Positions 1-9,546 of a DNA stretch of 64,000 nt are shown piece after piece; position 1 is the stretch's first letter, and each line of letters starts with the position of its first letter. The DNA lies in the NCBI GenBank assembly GCA_013911655.1, contig JACESU010000002.1, positions 128,901 through 192,900 of the forward strand. The letters are read 5' to 3'. The stretch comes from Alphaproteobacteria bacterium (GTDB lineage: Bacteria > Pseudomonadota > Alphaproteobacteria > Caedimonadales > UBA1908). The notes under the pieces were generated by a model. That model saw only the letters and a list, made by a program, of their open reading frames with translations, was not told where the DNA came from and did not search any database. Position numbers and translations under genes: made by a program.

Positions 1-687
1 GGGGATGAAAAGAAGAGATCCGCTATCTCCGCCAAGGGGAACCATCATCGCAGGATCTATTTTTGAATAATCAGGCGCAGCTGTAAGATAAGCATTGTAA
101 GGAAATTCATCTTTTAAGTTGTAGCCAGATAAAGCTGTTTTTCCATAAAGACAAGAAAAGTCCGTATTCTTAAAATGTGGATGAAAGTTGTCCAGTTTAA
201 GACTAGGGGAATGGCTCAGGGTATGAGCGTAAAAAATGCCACCCTCATCAAGAGCCCGCGGTAGATCATAATTAAGAACAGCGAGCGGCAGAAAAGCCTC
301 TTGTCCTTCTGGTGCGATCACATCCTCATCTAAAACAAAAATTGTTAGGTCGTTGGCTACCTTAGTGTAATAGTTTTGATCATTCACTTTCGGATTTTCG
401 ATCATTCTTTTAACGCGGTACTCTTTTCCGTAAAAGGAAATAAGGCGATTGGTTTCAGGGTCAAGGAGGATATCTTTGCCCCCTAGGGTTCCGTGGCACG
501 CTGTTACGGCAAGGCGAGGACTAATCAGGACGGCTTGCGCGTCGTCTGAAAAACCAAGGGCATGCGTGCGGTTAAGGGGGCGCCCATCAAGAAGTTCTTG
601 AGGATCATCAATGTTGTAAAAGTGGCCAGCAAAAATAGGTTGATAAGTTAAGCAGGTTAGCAAAAGAGAAGAGAGAACTTTTTTCAT
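1..687 (-). CDS. Secreted trypsin-like serine protease, C-terminus beyond the left edge
   Basis: The gene starts at 687 and runs off position 1, so 229 codons are visible. A signal peptide of about 20 residues is followed by the mature start GHFYN, as in the complete paralogues at 4594, 10630 and 12439. A chymotrypsin-fold triad can be placed by comparison: H65 in VTACHG, D113 in ANDLTIFV and S222 in GGDSGSP. The repeats expected after the protease domain lie outside the window, so their presence is inferred. It is transcribed divergently from the OTU-like gene at 888 across about 200 bases of AT-rich DNA. Probably exported across the inner membrane; substrate unknown. Family assignment is confident, biological role is not. 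Confidence 0.8.
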   Translation of the reverse strand, partial: MKKVLSSLLLTCLTYQPIFAGHFYNIDDPQELLDGRPLNRTHALGFSDDAQAVLISPRLAVTACHGTLGGKDILLDPETNRLISFYGKEYRVKRMIENPKVNDQNYYTKVANDLTIFVLDEDVIAPEGQEAFLPLAVLNYDLPRALDEGGIFYAHTLSHSPSLKLDNFHPHFKNTDFSCLYGKTALSGYNLKDEFPYNAYLTAAPDYSKIDPAMMVPLGGDSGSLLFIP

Positions 688-825
688 GAGGAATATAAAA
701 GAGGGAGTCAATTTATATATGTATAGGGTTTTTTTGACCCTATTTCAATAATTATATTGTGTCATATTTTTCTTATAATTTTTCGTATTTTAAGATAGAT
801 TGTCAAAAAATGAAATCAAAATAAT

Positions 826-853
826 TTGACTTTTCGGCATTATGCATTACATA
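826..853 (+). promoter_or_regulatory. Candidate sigma-70 promoter for the OTU-like gene
   Basis: TTGACT at 826-831 and TACATA at 848-853 are separated by 16 bases, 35 bases upstream of the preferred ATG at 888. The surrounding DNA is very AT-rich, so a chance match is possible. Confidence 0.4.
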
Positions 854-887
854 AAACTGTATGACAGTTTACTTTCCAAAGAATTCT

Positions 888-3800
888 ATGAAAAAAATCC
901 CTTCTCTTCTTATGTCAGTCTCCGTCCTATGTGTCTTGGGGGTAAGCGAGACTTGTGCATCGTCCGAGTCGCTTCTAAAAGAAGAGGCGCCAGTATCAAA
1001 GCATCTTCCAAAAATTGACAATAGTGACCTTGATCATCTTTATGATGTCGGGTTGAACGTTTTTCTTCAAGAAGAGTCTGATAAAGAAAGCCAGCATGAG
1101 CATTTTATGGCAGAGCATAAAATGTCAACATATGCCCCTCTCAGGGGCGAAAACTATATGTTTCGTGAGTACTATATGTTGGGCGATGGAAGCTGTGCAA
1201 AGTACGCCATGGGTACAACACCTTTGGAAGCTCAAGCTTTACTTTTAAATAGAGGTATTGCCGTACAAGAGCCGCTCCCCACGGATGAGAACGGTGATCC
1301 TGTCGATCTTTCAGCGCAAGAAGAGCAACAGCGCGCCGCTGCGTTTGCCCTGGGTCAGCAACAAGCAACCCAAATCCGTGAGATTGCTCATTTAGAAATT
1401 TTTGACTTGTTTCATGATAATCCTGATGCATTGCCTTACGCCATTCGTAACAGCGATAGATTCACAGAGCTAAATGTTGCTTTGCTGAATGTTGATGATT
1501 TTTTAGAAGCACAGACCATTAGTCATGAGATGGCAGCGCAGCAAAAAGATGACCTGGTTGCGGCATGGGCGAAGGAAGAGGGAACGTTCCGTGATTATGT
1601 GACGTATGCTTTTGGCCCTGGTGTATTTACGCGTTTTGAACAGCATTTTGAAGGAGAGTTCGTTCGTACCTATTTGATCAATGCGCTTGCCTATGCTATG
1701 CAAAAAAACCTGAATATTTGGCATCAAATCGTCGATGAGCGAAATGTTCACGCACGGCCTTCTCAAGAGATGCCTCAAGGAGAATTCGTACGCATTCATA
1801 ACTATACGGTAAATGCAGTATGGCCCACAGCGCACCTTGTTCACCGTGGGGGTCAGTTTCACCAAGGACAGAACTCTTTTGATGATGCAGATCATTTTAA
1901 CCGTCTTGTTCCCGTTGGAAATGCGCAAGAAAATGAGCAAGCACTTCAAGATGAAACCAGACATTTGATTAATCTTCAACGTTCAGGTTGGAAGTACCAA
2001 CTCTATGAACGTTACAGCAAAATAAAGTACGCTGTGATGCATGATTTTACGACTAGCAATCAGCCAATACATCAGGCTTTAAAAATCCAGGCGGGTCAGT
2101 ATTGTCAGAGTGTGGAAAAGGACGCTGAGATTATAGAGGCTTTTAAGCAGAGCCCATTAGCACAGAGGGAAATCTTACTTTCGCGTACAATTTTGGCACG
2201 TGCGTACGCCCTTGCCATTAATCAGCTAGAAGCCAAAGACGCGTTGAATGAGGGCGAGCAAGCAAAGCTTTTAGCGTATCGTCATAAATGTGACGCATTT
2301 CGTCTTTTAGGGTTTGATTTTGATGCGTTTAGCGAAGAAGAGATTGCCCTTGAACTGCCTCGCTTGTACCAAGGGGTCAGCTATGAAAATGATTACTACA
2401 AAGCGCGAAAGGTAAGTCCTGAAGAAAACGTTCAGTGTGCGACGGCTTATGAGCTATATGAAGTTATGCGTGCTCTTTATCTGCACGAAGAAAAATTGAT
2501 GCGCAAAACAGCTCAGGAGTCCCTTTTATATAACTGCCAAAAAAGTGCTCATGATGCAAAAATCGCTCTTGAGACACACGGAAATCTTTATATTAGACCT
2601 GCTGCAAACGCCCGGCTTAGAGATTTAAAGGTCTCTCAACAATATCAGGCTGCGACAAACATTTTGAGAGACTTCTGTGAGGCGCAACGCCGCGCGGGTC
2701 GTGCCTATATTAATCCCGACCTTTTTGTCGCCGATCCTTTTGTTCATATATGGTCTTATGATATTGAAAATAATGATAAATATGCTCAGGCTCCTACAGA
2801 AAAAGAATTTATTACTTTTGCAACACAACTATATCGAGAGATATTTGCTGCTCTGCAAAAGAATGGAATAAGTGCCGATTTGACGCAGGTTCTGGCAGGA
2901 GTAGCAAGACACTTTGATGGTCAAAAATGGATCGAAGAAGAGCCAGGATCACTGGGCCGTCTTGTTGATGTTTTTAAAAAGGCCACAAAAGCTGCGAGTG
3001 GTCACGATGCAGAGAAAGTTGCATTTCAAGAAAATATGCGCCGAAGGATCATGCGTCTTTATGATCTTTTTGAAGAAAATGCTGCGCGAGAAAAGACGCC
3101 TCGTGCAGAGTGGATTGCAGATTTTTGTAACAAGATTTGTATGAATCCAAGAGGATGTCTTGACGGCGTTGAAACGACGGTCAACCATCTGGAAACGTCT
3201 ATTTTTGGGGGGCTGAATGCCAGAAGTTTAGAAGCGGCCGTCAGTAAGATTCTGATTCAAGATCGTCTTTCCTTCATTAATAGTCATTCAAGGATTGCAG
3301 GAGGGGCTGAGGCGCGGAACGCAATTCCCCGCGTTCTGGAAAAAGCACTGGCGTTGCCGTGGTCATTGGGAAAAATACCGACGGCTATGTACGCTGCAGG
3401 ATGTGGCATACAGGCCGACTGTACTGTTGAGCGTGTCACATCTAGATACCTACGCGGCGAGACTATTGGCGGACAGGTGTTTGAGGCACGTACACCTCAA
3501 AAATGGGAGACCCTTTTGTATGAGGCGTATCAACGTGATGTTAGAATGTCAAAGATCTTGAGAAAATCAGAGATAAAAAGATCGATTCAAGAAAAAGCGT
3601 ATCTTGAAGAAAACAGGAATAATCTACGACTGGATGCACAACAGCTGACGGCTTTCATGCAAAGTGATGAAAGGATGATGACTGAATATGATCGCGTGTT
3701 TATGGATATGGAGGACAGTGAATTCCTTGCCATGGACGAAAACAATATGTTTAAGCCTGCTTTTTTTGGTTACTTTCTCAAGCGGACAGGATATGTGCTT

Positions 3801-4442
3801 GATCCTCAGCATCCTGAAATCACCTTATGGAAGGCAGAAGGCGCAGAACGAGACGATGTTCTTGCCAAAAGAAAGAAGGAGCAAAGCGATTTCTTTAAAG
3901 CGCTTTTGAGAAAACAACATAATCTGGAAAACAAGGGGGTGCCGCAAGATTTTGACGCAGCAGATTACCTAAGTCTTCATAACGATTTGTCAGATTATGC
4001 TCAAAGTCAAGGGCTTCAAGGGCAGGATGTTTTGGAGTTTGGTCGTAGCCATTATGAACAGTACGGGTGCAATGAAGGTCGCGTGTACCAAATCGTACCA
4101 AAAGAGTTTAAATCTCACGAATACTTGGCTCTTCATGAAGATTTGGTAGAACATCTGGCAAGAAGTAACTCATCATTGAAAGATGCTTTGGATTTTGGGC
4201 GCACCCATTATAAAACATGGGGATGTTTAAAGGAGAAACGTCCGTATCAACTTGCCGTCATGCAAAGAAGGGCAGAAGGATGTGGATTGCCAGCTGATTT
4301 CAGTGCCATGACATATCTTGCGATACATTTCGATATTTTGACATATTACCTTGATCAAAATTATAGCCTTGTTGAGGCGCTCAATACTGCTACCATGCAT
4401 TATATAAATAATGGCATCAAAGAAGGGCGTGCTTATAAATAA
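888..4442 (+). CDS. Large secreted protein: OTU-like cysteine protease candidate with three C-terminal EGR repeats
   Basis: The ATG at 888 is preferred over the one at 861 because it opens directly into a signal peptide (MKKIPSLLMSVSVLCVLG, cleavage near residue 24); this gives 1184 residues. Near the N-terminus GDGSC (C103) resembles the nucleophile loop of OTU peptidases. About 230 residues later a helix with NALAYAMQKNLNIW and then HFNRL (H336, N338) resemble the OTU core and its histidine motif. The middle, about residues 350-1010, is mainly helical and unrecognised. Residues about 1018-1184 hold three copies of the Y-L-x-L-H-x-D-L ... H-Y ... G-x-x-E-G-R module shared with neighbouring proteases. 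OTU enzymes cleave ubiquitin chains, so a host-directed role is plausible, but the match rests on motifs seen by eye and the size of the insert is unusual. It ends at a strong terminator. Confidence 0.6.
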   Translation: MKKIPSLLMSVSVLCVLGVSETCASSESLLKEEAPVSKHLPKIDNSDLDHLYDVGLNVFLQEESDKESQHEHFMAEHKMSTYAPLRGENYMFREYYMLGDGSCAKYAMGTTPLEAQALLLNRGIAVQEPLPTDENGDPVDLSAQEEQQRAAAFALGQQQATQIREIAHLEIFDLFHDNPDALPYAIRNSDRFTELNVALLNVDDFLEAQTISHEMAAQQKDDLVAAWAKEEGTFRDYVTYAFGPGVFTRFEQHFEGEFVRTYLINALAYAMQKNLNIWHQIVDERNVHARPSQEMPQGEFVRIHNYTVNAVWPTAHLVHRGGQFHQGQNSFDDADHFNRLVPVGNAQENEQALQDETRHLINLQRSGWKYQLYERYSKIKYAVMHDFTTSNQPIHQALKIQAGQYCQSVEKDAEIIEAFKQSPLAQREILLSRTILARAYALAINQLEAKDALNEGEQAKLLAYRHKCDAFRLLGFDFDAFSEEEIALELPRLYQGVSYENDYYKARKVSPEENVQCATAYELYEVMRALYLHEEKLMRKTAQESLLYNCQKSAHDAKIALETHGNLYIRPAANARLRDLKVSQQYQAATNILRDFCEAQRRAGRAYINPDLFVADPFVHIWSYDIENNDKYAQAPTEKEFITFATQLYREIFAALQKNGISADLTQVLAGVARHFDGQKWIEEEPGSLGRLVDVFKKATKAASGHDAEKVAFQENMRRRIMRLYDLFEENAAREKTPRAEWIADFCNKICMNPRGCLDGVETTVNHLETSIFGGLNARSLEAAVSKILIQDRLSFINSHSRIAGGAEARNAIPRVLEKALALPWSLGKIPTAMYAAGCGIQADCTVERVTSRYLRGETIGGQVFEARTPQKWETLLYEAYQRDVRMSKILRKSEIKRSIQEKAYLEENRNNLRLDAQQLTAFMQSDERMMTEYDRVFMDMEDSEFLAMDENNMFKPAFFGYFLKRTGYVLDPQHPEITLWKAEGAERDDVLAKRKKEQSDFFKALLRKQHNLENKGVPQDFDAADYLSLHNDLSDYAQSQGLQGQDVLEFGRSHYEQYGCNEGRVYQIVPKEFKSHEYLALHEDLVEHLARSNSSLKDALDFGRTHYKTWGCLKEKRPYQLAVMQRRAEGCGLPADFSAMTYLAIHFDILTYYLDQNYSLVEALNTATMHYINNGIKEGRAYK

Positions 4443-4465
4443 CCATTGAGTATGAAGCTCGAAGC

Positions 4466-4499
4466 AAACACAAAGGGGGCTACAGCCCCCTTTGTGTTT
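4466..4499 (+). terminator. Rho-independent terminator after the OTU-like gene
   Basis: A perfect 15-bp inverted repeat (4466-4480 with 4485-4499) has a 4-base loop, a GC-rich core and an A/T-rich base. It lies 24 bases after the stop codon. It separates this gene from the protease gene at 4594. Confidence 0.85.
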
Positions 4500-4550
4500 C
4501 ATAAGATATAAAGTATTTTTCGTAATCAAATAATTTGATTGATTTTTCTT

Positions 4551-4578
4551 CTGACAATTATTATTTCTTTGTTATGCT
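4551..4578 (+). promoter_or_regulatory. Candidate promoter of the protease gene at 4594
   Basis: CTGACA at 4551-4556 and TATGCT at 4573-4578 are spaced by 16 bases, just after the preceding terminator and 16 bases before the ATG. A GGAG ribosome site follows at 4581-4584. Confidence 0.45.
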
Positions 4579-4593
4579 TTCGGAGTTTTCCTG

Positions 4594-6348
4594 ATGAAAA
4601 GAATTTTTTGCTCTCTCCTTCTCTCGTGCATGCTGACACAAGGTGCTTTGGCGGGGCATTTTTATAATATTGACAGTACAGATGATCTCTGTGATGGAAG
4701 CCCCTTGAATTTTCAGCATCATTTAGGATTTTCCGATGACCGGCAGGCAACGCTGATCAATCCTCGTCTTGCGGTGACAGTGACCCACGGCACCGTTTTT
4801 AAGGGTCAAGAACAAGAATATCCGTCGACGATTTCTTTTTATGGCAAAAAATATCCTATTGTAAGGGCGATGGAACATCCAGAGGTGAATACTAATCGCA
4901 CGGCTTGTGACCTCACACTTTTTGTGCTGGGGGAAGAGGTGGTGCATCCTGACGGCGGGCCCGTCTGTGGGCCCATTGCGGTCATTGATGACGCCCGGCC
5001 CATGCCTGACACGACACAAAACTGGTACGCGCACAGCTTGAGCCGTTCTCCTAATTTGAAGCTAAACAGTTTTTATCCTCCTTTTAAAAATACAGACTTT
5101 TCAACAATTTATGGAAAAACAAAATTAGATGCCGGTGTATTTGGACAAGAGCAATATGATCGAGACTATATTGGCGTCTCAAGAGATCATGTAAGCAGCG
5201 ATCCCACCATGATGGTGCCCATCGGGGGGGATAGTGGATCCCCGCTCTATGTCAGACTTCAAACGGGAGGGTTTGCACTTTTTGGAGCCCTTGCCCGTAC
5301 CAGCGTAGATGCCTATGTACCTGAAGAAGAGAGGGCCGGTAGCTACACCTCGCTCTCGAGGCAAATTGAGTGGATTAAACAGATGGAGGGTAGCCTTATT
5401 GACCGCGGTATTTTGCCTTCAACGCTTCAACGCCTCACAACGGTGTCTCAAGATCAGTGGCAATTGACCCCAGACAGCTTTGAGTTACCGAAGGTGTCGC
5501 GCACCTTTGATCCCGCCGCCTATTTGGCTCTGAATCCCGACGTAAGGGATGCCTTTCAACAGGACGCGTTCTCGGTGGCTCTTGAGAAGGCGCGAACCCA
5601 TCACGATACGCGAGCAGCATTAGAAGGGCGTCGCACGTTTCTTAGCCAAGCCGTAGGAGCGGCAGCCTTTGATCCCATGGTGTATTTGGCGTTGAACTAT
5701 GATCTGCAAGATGTTTTTGGCAAGGGAACCCTTGCCCAGGCGCTGGCGCAAGCCACCCACCATCATCAAACATGTGGTCTTCGCGAAGGCCGTCCCTATA
5801 ACCTTGTGAATGTGCGTCACGACAAAACAAAGCTGACGCTCCCAGAAAACTTTATCCCTAAAACTTATCTGCACCTGAATCCAGATGTGGAAACAGAAGC
5901 AAACCGTCTTGGCGTTGATCCCCATGCCTTTGCCATAGAGCACTATACAAAATATGGATTTAAGGAAGGACGGTCTCTTTGGTTCGCACCAGAAGAAGTC
6001 TTTTGGGATAATATTTTCACCTATTTGTATTTAAATAAAGATCTTCAACAAGCCTTTGGGGACAACAAGCATCTAAACGCTGTTTACGACCTGGGTGATC
6101 ACTACCAATTTCATGGGTTTATGGAGGGGCGTTCATATCTTTACAATGCCCTTGAAAAAAACGCCCTAGTGGATGGCCACTTCGTGATGCCAACTAATTT
6201 TGATCCAGCGCTTTATTTGGCGCTTCATTCAGATGTGCGCCTAGAATTGAGAGAGCAGAATGAGGACCTCACGCTCACTGATCTCTTGGCTCTTGCTGAA
6301 AACCACTTTCAAACAACTGGTGGTCCTGCGGGCCTTCGCTACCGCTGA
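4594..6348 (+). CDS. Secreted trypsin-like serine protease with five EGR repeats
   Basis: The 584-residue protein has a signal peptide (cleavage after GALA, residue 20) and the mature N-terminus GHFYN. The serine protease domain spans about residues 25-270 with H65 (VTVTHG), D106 (ACDLTLFV) and S214 (GGDSGSP). From about residue 300 five repeats follow, opening FDPAAYLALNPDV, FDPMVYLALNYDL, FIPKTYLHLNPDV, IFTYLYLNKDL and FDPALYLALHSDV, each closing in a G-x-x-E-G-R or similar motif. It is the only complete plus-strand copy of the local protease family. The protein should be exported and proteolytically active; substrate and localisation by the repeats are unknown. Its own promoter is likely since a terminator lies directly upstream. 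Confidence 0.85.
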   Translation: MKRIFCSLLLSCMLTQGALAGHFYNIDSTDDLCDGSPLNFQHHLGFSDDRQATLINPRLAVTVTHGTVFKGQEQEYPSTISFYGKKYPIVRAMEHPEVNTNRTACDLTLFVLGEEVVHPDGGPVCGPIAVIDDARPMPDTTQNWYAHSLSRSPNLKLNSFYPPFKNTDFSTIYGKTKLDAGVFGQEQYDRDYIGVSRDHVSSDPTMMVPIGGDSGSPLYVRLQTGGFALFGALARTSVDAYVPEEERAGSYTSLSRQIEWIKQMEGSLIDRGILPSTLQRLTTVSQDQWQLTPDSFELPKVSRTFDPAAYLALNPDVRDAFQQDAFSVALEKARTHHDTRAALEGRRTFLSQAVGAAAFDPMVYLALNYDLQDVFGKGTLAQALAQATHHHQTCGLREGRPYNLVNVRHDKTKLTLPENFIPKTYLHLNPDVETEANRLGVDPHAFAIEHYTKYGFKEGRSLWFAPEEVFWDNIFTYLYLNKDLQQAFGDNKHLNAVYDLGDHYQFHGFMEGRSYLYNALEKNALVDGHFVMPTNFDPALYLALHSDVRLELREQNEDLTLTDLLALAENHFQTTGGPAGLRYR

Positions 6349-6376
6349 CCCATTTCTGCCAAAGACAATGTCTTAT

Positions 6377-7056
6377 TCAAATGAAGACTTTGAGAGTCGC
6401 CCTGGCAGCGCAGTGATCACTAAGGCCAGTGTCTTGTGGACATCTGCGGCGCGATAGCCAGATGTTGTAAAGACCATTTATGACAAGTTCTTTGTGACTT
6501 GCTCTGTGTAGTTGTGGATCTAAAGTGCGGGTGACATGTAGTGGGATGTTGTCTTGATAGCGGGCCGCAAGTTCGTAAGAGATCTTTTCACAGCACGGCG
6601 CGTTATAGTCACTGCCTAAGCTAAGATAAAATTAGGAATCTCGGGCAAATGCGCGACGAGTCGTGGCAAATCTTCGAACTGTTGCGGGCTATCATCTCCA
6701 CCGTGTGTCCAGGTAAAGTATGTGTTAACAAGATCATATGAGATTCTTTTAAAAGGGTCGTGTGTAAGAGGTGCCTTTCTGTTTGAATTGGAGTCCTTTC
6801 TCTATCTTCAGGAATCACCGTTTCACTTAGATAATAATAAGAGATACTGGTTGAAAGAAAGGGGTATTGAGATAAAACCGAAGGGCCGAATACGCGTGTC
6901 ATAAACCAGCTTTTTCAGGGGAGTCATCGCAATATATCCTCGAAGCCCTTTCTCAAAAAAGGAAGAGTGTCCTGGAGTACCTCTTGTAACAAAACGATAC
7001 CTGAGGCGATTTCTTTTAAATAAGCTAAATACACGGGAAATGTTTGTCTTTTTCAA
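6377..7056 (-). pseudogene. Degraded minus-strand gene of unknown family
   Basis: No intact gene fits here, but minus-strand reading in successive frames gives coherent protein-like sequence. About 7056-6823 reads RFVTRGTPGHSSFFEKGLRG and beyond. The next frame reads YYLSETVIPEDRERTPIQTE. A third reads YFTWTHGGDDSPQQFEDLPR. A fourth, ending at the stop at 6377, reads LGSDYNAPCCEKISYELAAR. At least three frame changes are needed to join them. The family was not recognised. It sits between the repeat-protein protease at 4594 and the HAD-like gene at 7177, in a stretch that otherwise has no gene. Confidence 0.5.
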
Positions 7057-7176
7057 TATTGAGAGAGAAAAATTAGTGACATGAAATTATGAGAGAAAGC
7101 ATCGTTACGTTAAAACCCTAACATGAAAAATAGAAAGGGGCTAATTGTGGTCATATGGCTTGAATATGTCCGTCAC

Positions 7177-8313
7177 CTAATAATGACGCATTTCCTTATG
7201 TCCTTGTTGCCGAAAGTGTTCTTTTGCAAAGACTAAGGGATCTAACCCATGAGTTTGCGCATAAACAAGAATATCTTTGTTAAGGTCAAGGTATCTTTGA
7301 GGTGAAAAATGATTTGGATAACCAATGAAGCGATTTTCTTTTTGACCGTAATGACGGTAGTGCTCCCATGCAAACGTTAAGGGATCAAGTCCGTGGTTTT
7401 GTGCATAGGTAAGCACATCCTTATTATAGTCTAGGTATTCTTGAGGTGAGAAATGATCAGGATAATCAACAAAACGACCTTCTTTTTGTCCCCATTTTAC
7501 ATAGTGTTGTTGCGCAAAAGTAAGTTGTTTGCTGACGTTTTTTGTTTTAGAGGATTCTAAAACGTCTGCATTATGGTGGAGATATTTTTCAGGATCAAAA
7601 TCATGTTTGATCTCTGGGTTTTTTTTCCCTCCTTTAACGAATTCGTGTAGAAGCTCTACACGTCTTAAATGATATGCTTCTACGTTTCGCCCATTTGCTT
7701 TTCCAGAATCTAGCATTTCTTGGCTATTGGGACGATGATCATCACTAAAGATGACAAGAGGGGGATTGATCCCGGACAATTTAAAAAAAGCTTCTGCATA
7801 GGCGCTCTTTTCTTGTCGATTTGTATAAATAACACCATTTCTATACCCCGCATTAGAGTTGTTAAGAAGTGTTTGACCGTTAAACTGAGAAAATTCATTT
7901 CTTGAAAGAGGGATTCCTTCTTTTTCAATCACAGTATCCGCTTCATCGGGTTTTCCATCTGGGTGAAAAAGAGGTCGTTTTGTCAAGCCCAGCACGATGA
8001 CTTTGCTGGGATCATTATTGATAGAGTGTCTGATTTTATGAATTGTTTGAGCGACGTCGGCTTCAAGAAGGCGATATTCTTTCTGAGGATGAACAAGATA
8101 TTTATGTGAATCTGGAAAATAACGCCTGACGGAAAGGAGATGGTCATCTACATCAAGAAAAACAACCATGCCAGCTTTTTTGTTGTGTAGCATGATTTCT
8201 TTCAAAGAGTAGATATCTGTTGGCGTGGCATGTAAAAGTGGCGCAGAAAACCACAACAGAAGAAAAAAGTTTAAAAGAACAAGGAGATGTTTCTTTTTAA
8301 AGGAGTTACACAT
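7177..8313 (-). CDS. Exported DUF2608/HAD-like protein with three EGR repeats
   Basis: The ATG at 8313 is preferred over an in-frame start at 8355 because it begins the signal peptide MCNSFKKKHLLVLLNFF (cleavage near residue 29) with an AAAGA stretch upstream. HAD-superfamily motifs are visible in order: I D54-V-D56, II T111 in LGLTKR, III K169, IV D191-D192 in FSDD. The arrangement with NGVIYT before motif III fits DUF2608, a family known from intracellular bacteria. Three repeats follow from about residue 250; the last two are near-identical (FSPQEYLDYNKDV and FSPQRYLDLNKDI), suggesting recent duplication. HAD members are mostly phosphatases; activity here is inferred. Two related loci follow at 8441 and 9547. 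Five heptanucleotide repeats lie upstream of the start. Confidence 0.75.
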   Translation of the reverse strand: MCNSFKKKHLLVLLNFFLLLWFSAPLLHATPTDIYSLKEIMLHNKKAGMVVFLDVDDHLLSVRRYFPDSHKYLVHPQKEYRLLEADVAQTIHKIRHSINNDPSKVIVLGLTKRPLFHPDGKPDEADTVIEKEGIPLSRNEFSQFNGQTLLNNSNAGYRNGVIYTNRQEKSAYAEAFFKLSGINPPLVIFSDDHRPNSQEMLDSGKANGRNVEAYHLRRVELLHEFVKGGKKNPEIKHDFDPEKYLHHNADVLESSKTKNVSKQLTFAQQHYVKWGQKEGRFVDYPDHFSPQEYLDYNKDVLTYAQNHGLDPLTFAWEHYRHYGQKENRFIGYPNHFSPQRYLDLNKDILVYAQTHGLDPLVFAKEHFRQQGHKEMRHY

Positions 8314-8359
8314 TTTTGTCTTTCTTTTGAAGTAGCTTTCTTTCAATATTATCACATAT

Positions 8360-8394
8360 AATAAAGAATAAAGAATAAAGAATAAAGAATAAAG
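8360..8394. repeat. Heptanucleotide tandem repeat, five copies of AATAAAG
   Basis: Five perfect copies of AATAAAG run from 8360 to 8394. They lie 47-82 bases upstream of the preferred start of the minus-strand HAD-like gene, so they fall in its 5' region. A 7-bp unit changes promoter spacing when copies are gained or lost. Confidence 0.9.
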
Positions 8395-8440
8395 AAATTT
8401 CTTGGAGACGTACAGCAGCTAAGAAATGCTGAAAGTTGGG

Positions 8441-9447
8441 TTAAAAAGATCTACTTCCTTTATAACCATTACGTTTGTAATGGTCCTGTGCAAATTTTGT
8501 GCGATCAAGATTGTGTGCGCGAGTGTACATAAGCAGATCTTGATTCTGATCCAGATAACTTTGTGGTAAGAAGTTTTATGGATCATCGGTAAAACGATTT
8601 TTTTTCTGCCGCCAAGTTAGATAAATGGTATTAAGCAAAGAAAAATCGCTTTAAAACGCTATTTTTTATCGGAAGCTTCTAACACATCAGGATTGTGCTG
8701 AAGGTATTTATTTGGATCAAAATCATACCTGATGTTTGGGTGGCTGTAACCACCTCAGATAAAGTGGTGCAGCAACATGACGCGTATGAAATGGTAAATT
8801 TCTGTAGGGATCGCTTTGCGTTGTCCATACTCAAGTAGATCTTGGGTATTAGGTTTGCGGTCGTCGCTGACACATATGGAAGTTGGAAACAAATTTGTGA
8901 GTACAAAAAAGGCATCAGCATAGAGGCTTTTACCACGACTATTTGTACAAATGACACCATTTCTATAACTTGCGTAGAGAATTATTAAGAAACGTTTGTC
9001 CATTGAATTGATCAAATTTATGTCGTGTAAGAGGGACCCTTTCTTATGTTAAAACCTGATCGGCATGATCTGGTTTACCGTCAGGATGAAAAAGGGGCCT
9101 TTTCATCGAACCTAATACAATGACACTGTCTGGATTATTATCAGCAGCGTGGCGCATTTTTGAATTGTTTGGGCGATATCTGCTTCAAGAAGGCGACATC
9201 TTTTAACGGGATGAACAAGATATTGAAGAGCAGGCTGAAAATAACGACGCTCTGGATAAAGATGATCATCAACATCAAGAAGAAATACCACCGCGCCAGG
9301 CTTTTTATTGTGCAGTGAGATTTCTTTTAAAGAGTGGATTTCTGTAGCAGAGGCTTGGGAGAGTGAAACGAACGCCCCTGGAAAAAGCCATATGTTAAGC
9401 AGTGTGATAATTTTTTTTGCTCGTAGTGTGGTTTTTAAGATAAACAT
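8441..9447 (-). pseudogene. Frameshifted DUF2608/HAD-like repeat protein
   Basis: The N-terminal part (9447 to about 9160) reads a signal peptide and the HAD motif FLLDVDDHLYPERRYF, close to the intact paralogues. The frame breaks after AQTIQK. Later pieces in other frames match conserved segments of the intact copies: a stretch with RPLFHPDGKPDHAD read by shifting frame, then ICVSDDRKPNTQDLLEYGQ near 8850, then a final repeat PQSYLDQNQDLLMYTRAHN ending at a stop at 8441-8443. At least three frame disruptions are needed. It is a third member of the cluster, between the intact copies at 7177 and 9547, and is almost certainly non-functional. Confidence 0.85.
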
Positions 9448-9546
9448 TCTACTTACTTCAATATAATTCCTATATAGGTATGGTTTTTATAAGTGTAAAT
9501 AGTGATTTTTATAATTCATGAAACCTATTCTTTCTTGCCAGTTCTT

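Noticed and set aside
1503-1979. Antisense frame of 158 codons
   Set aside because: It lies entirely opposite the OTU-like gene, has no ribosome site and reads as unstructured sequence.
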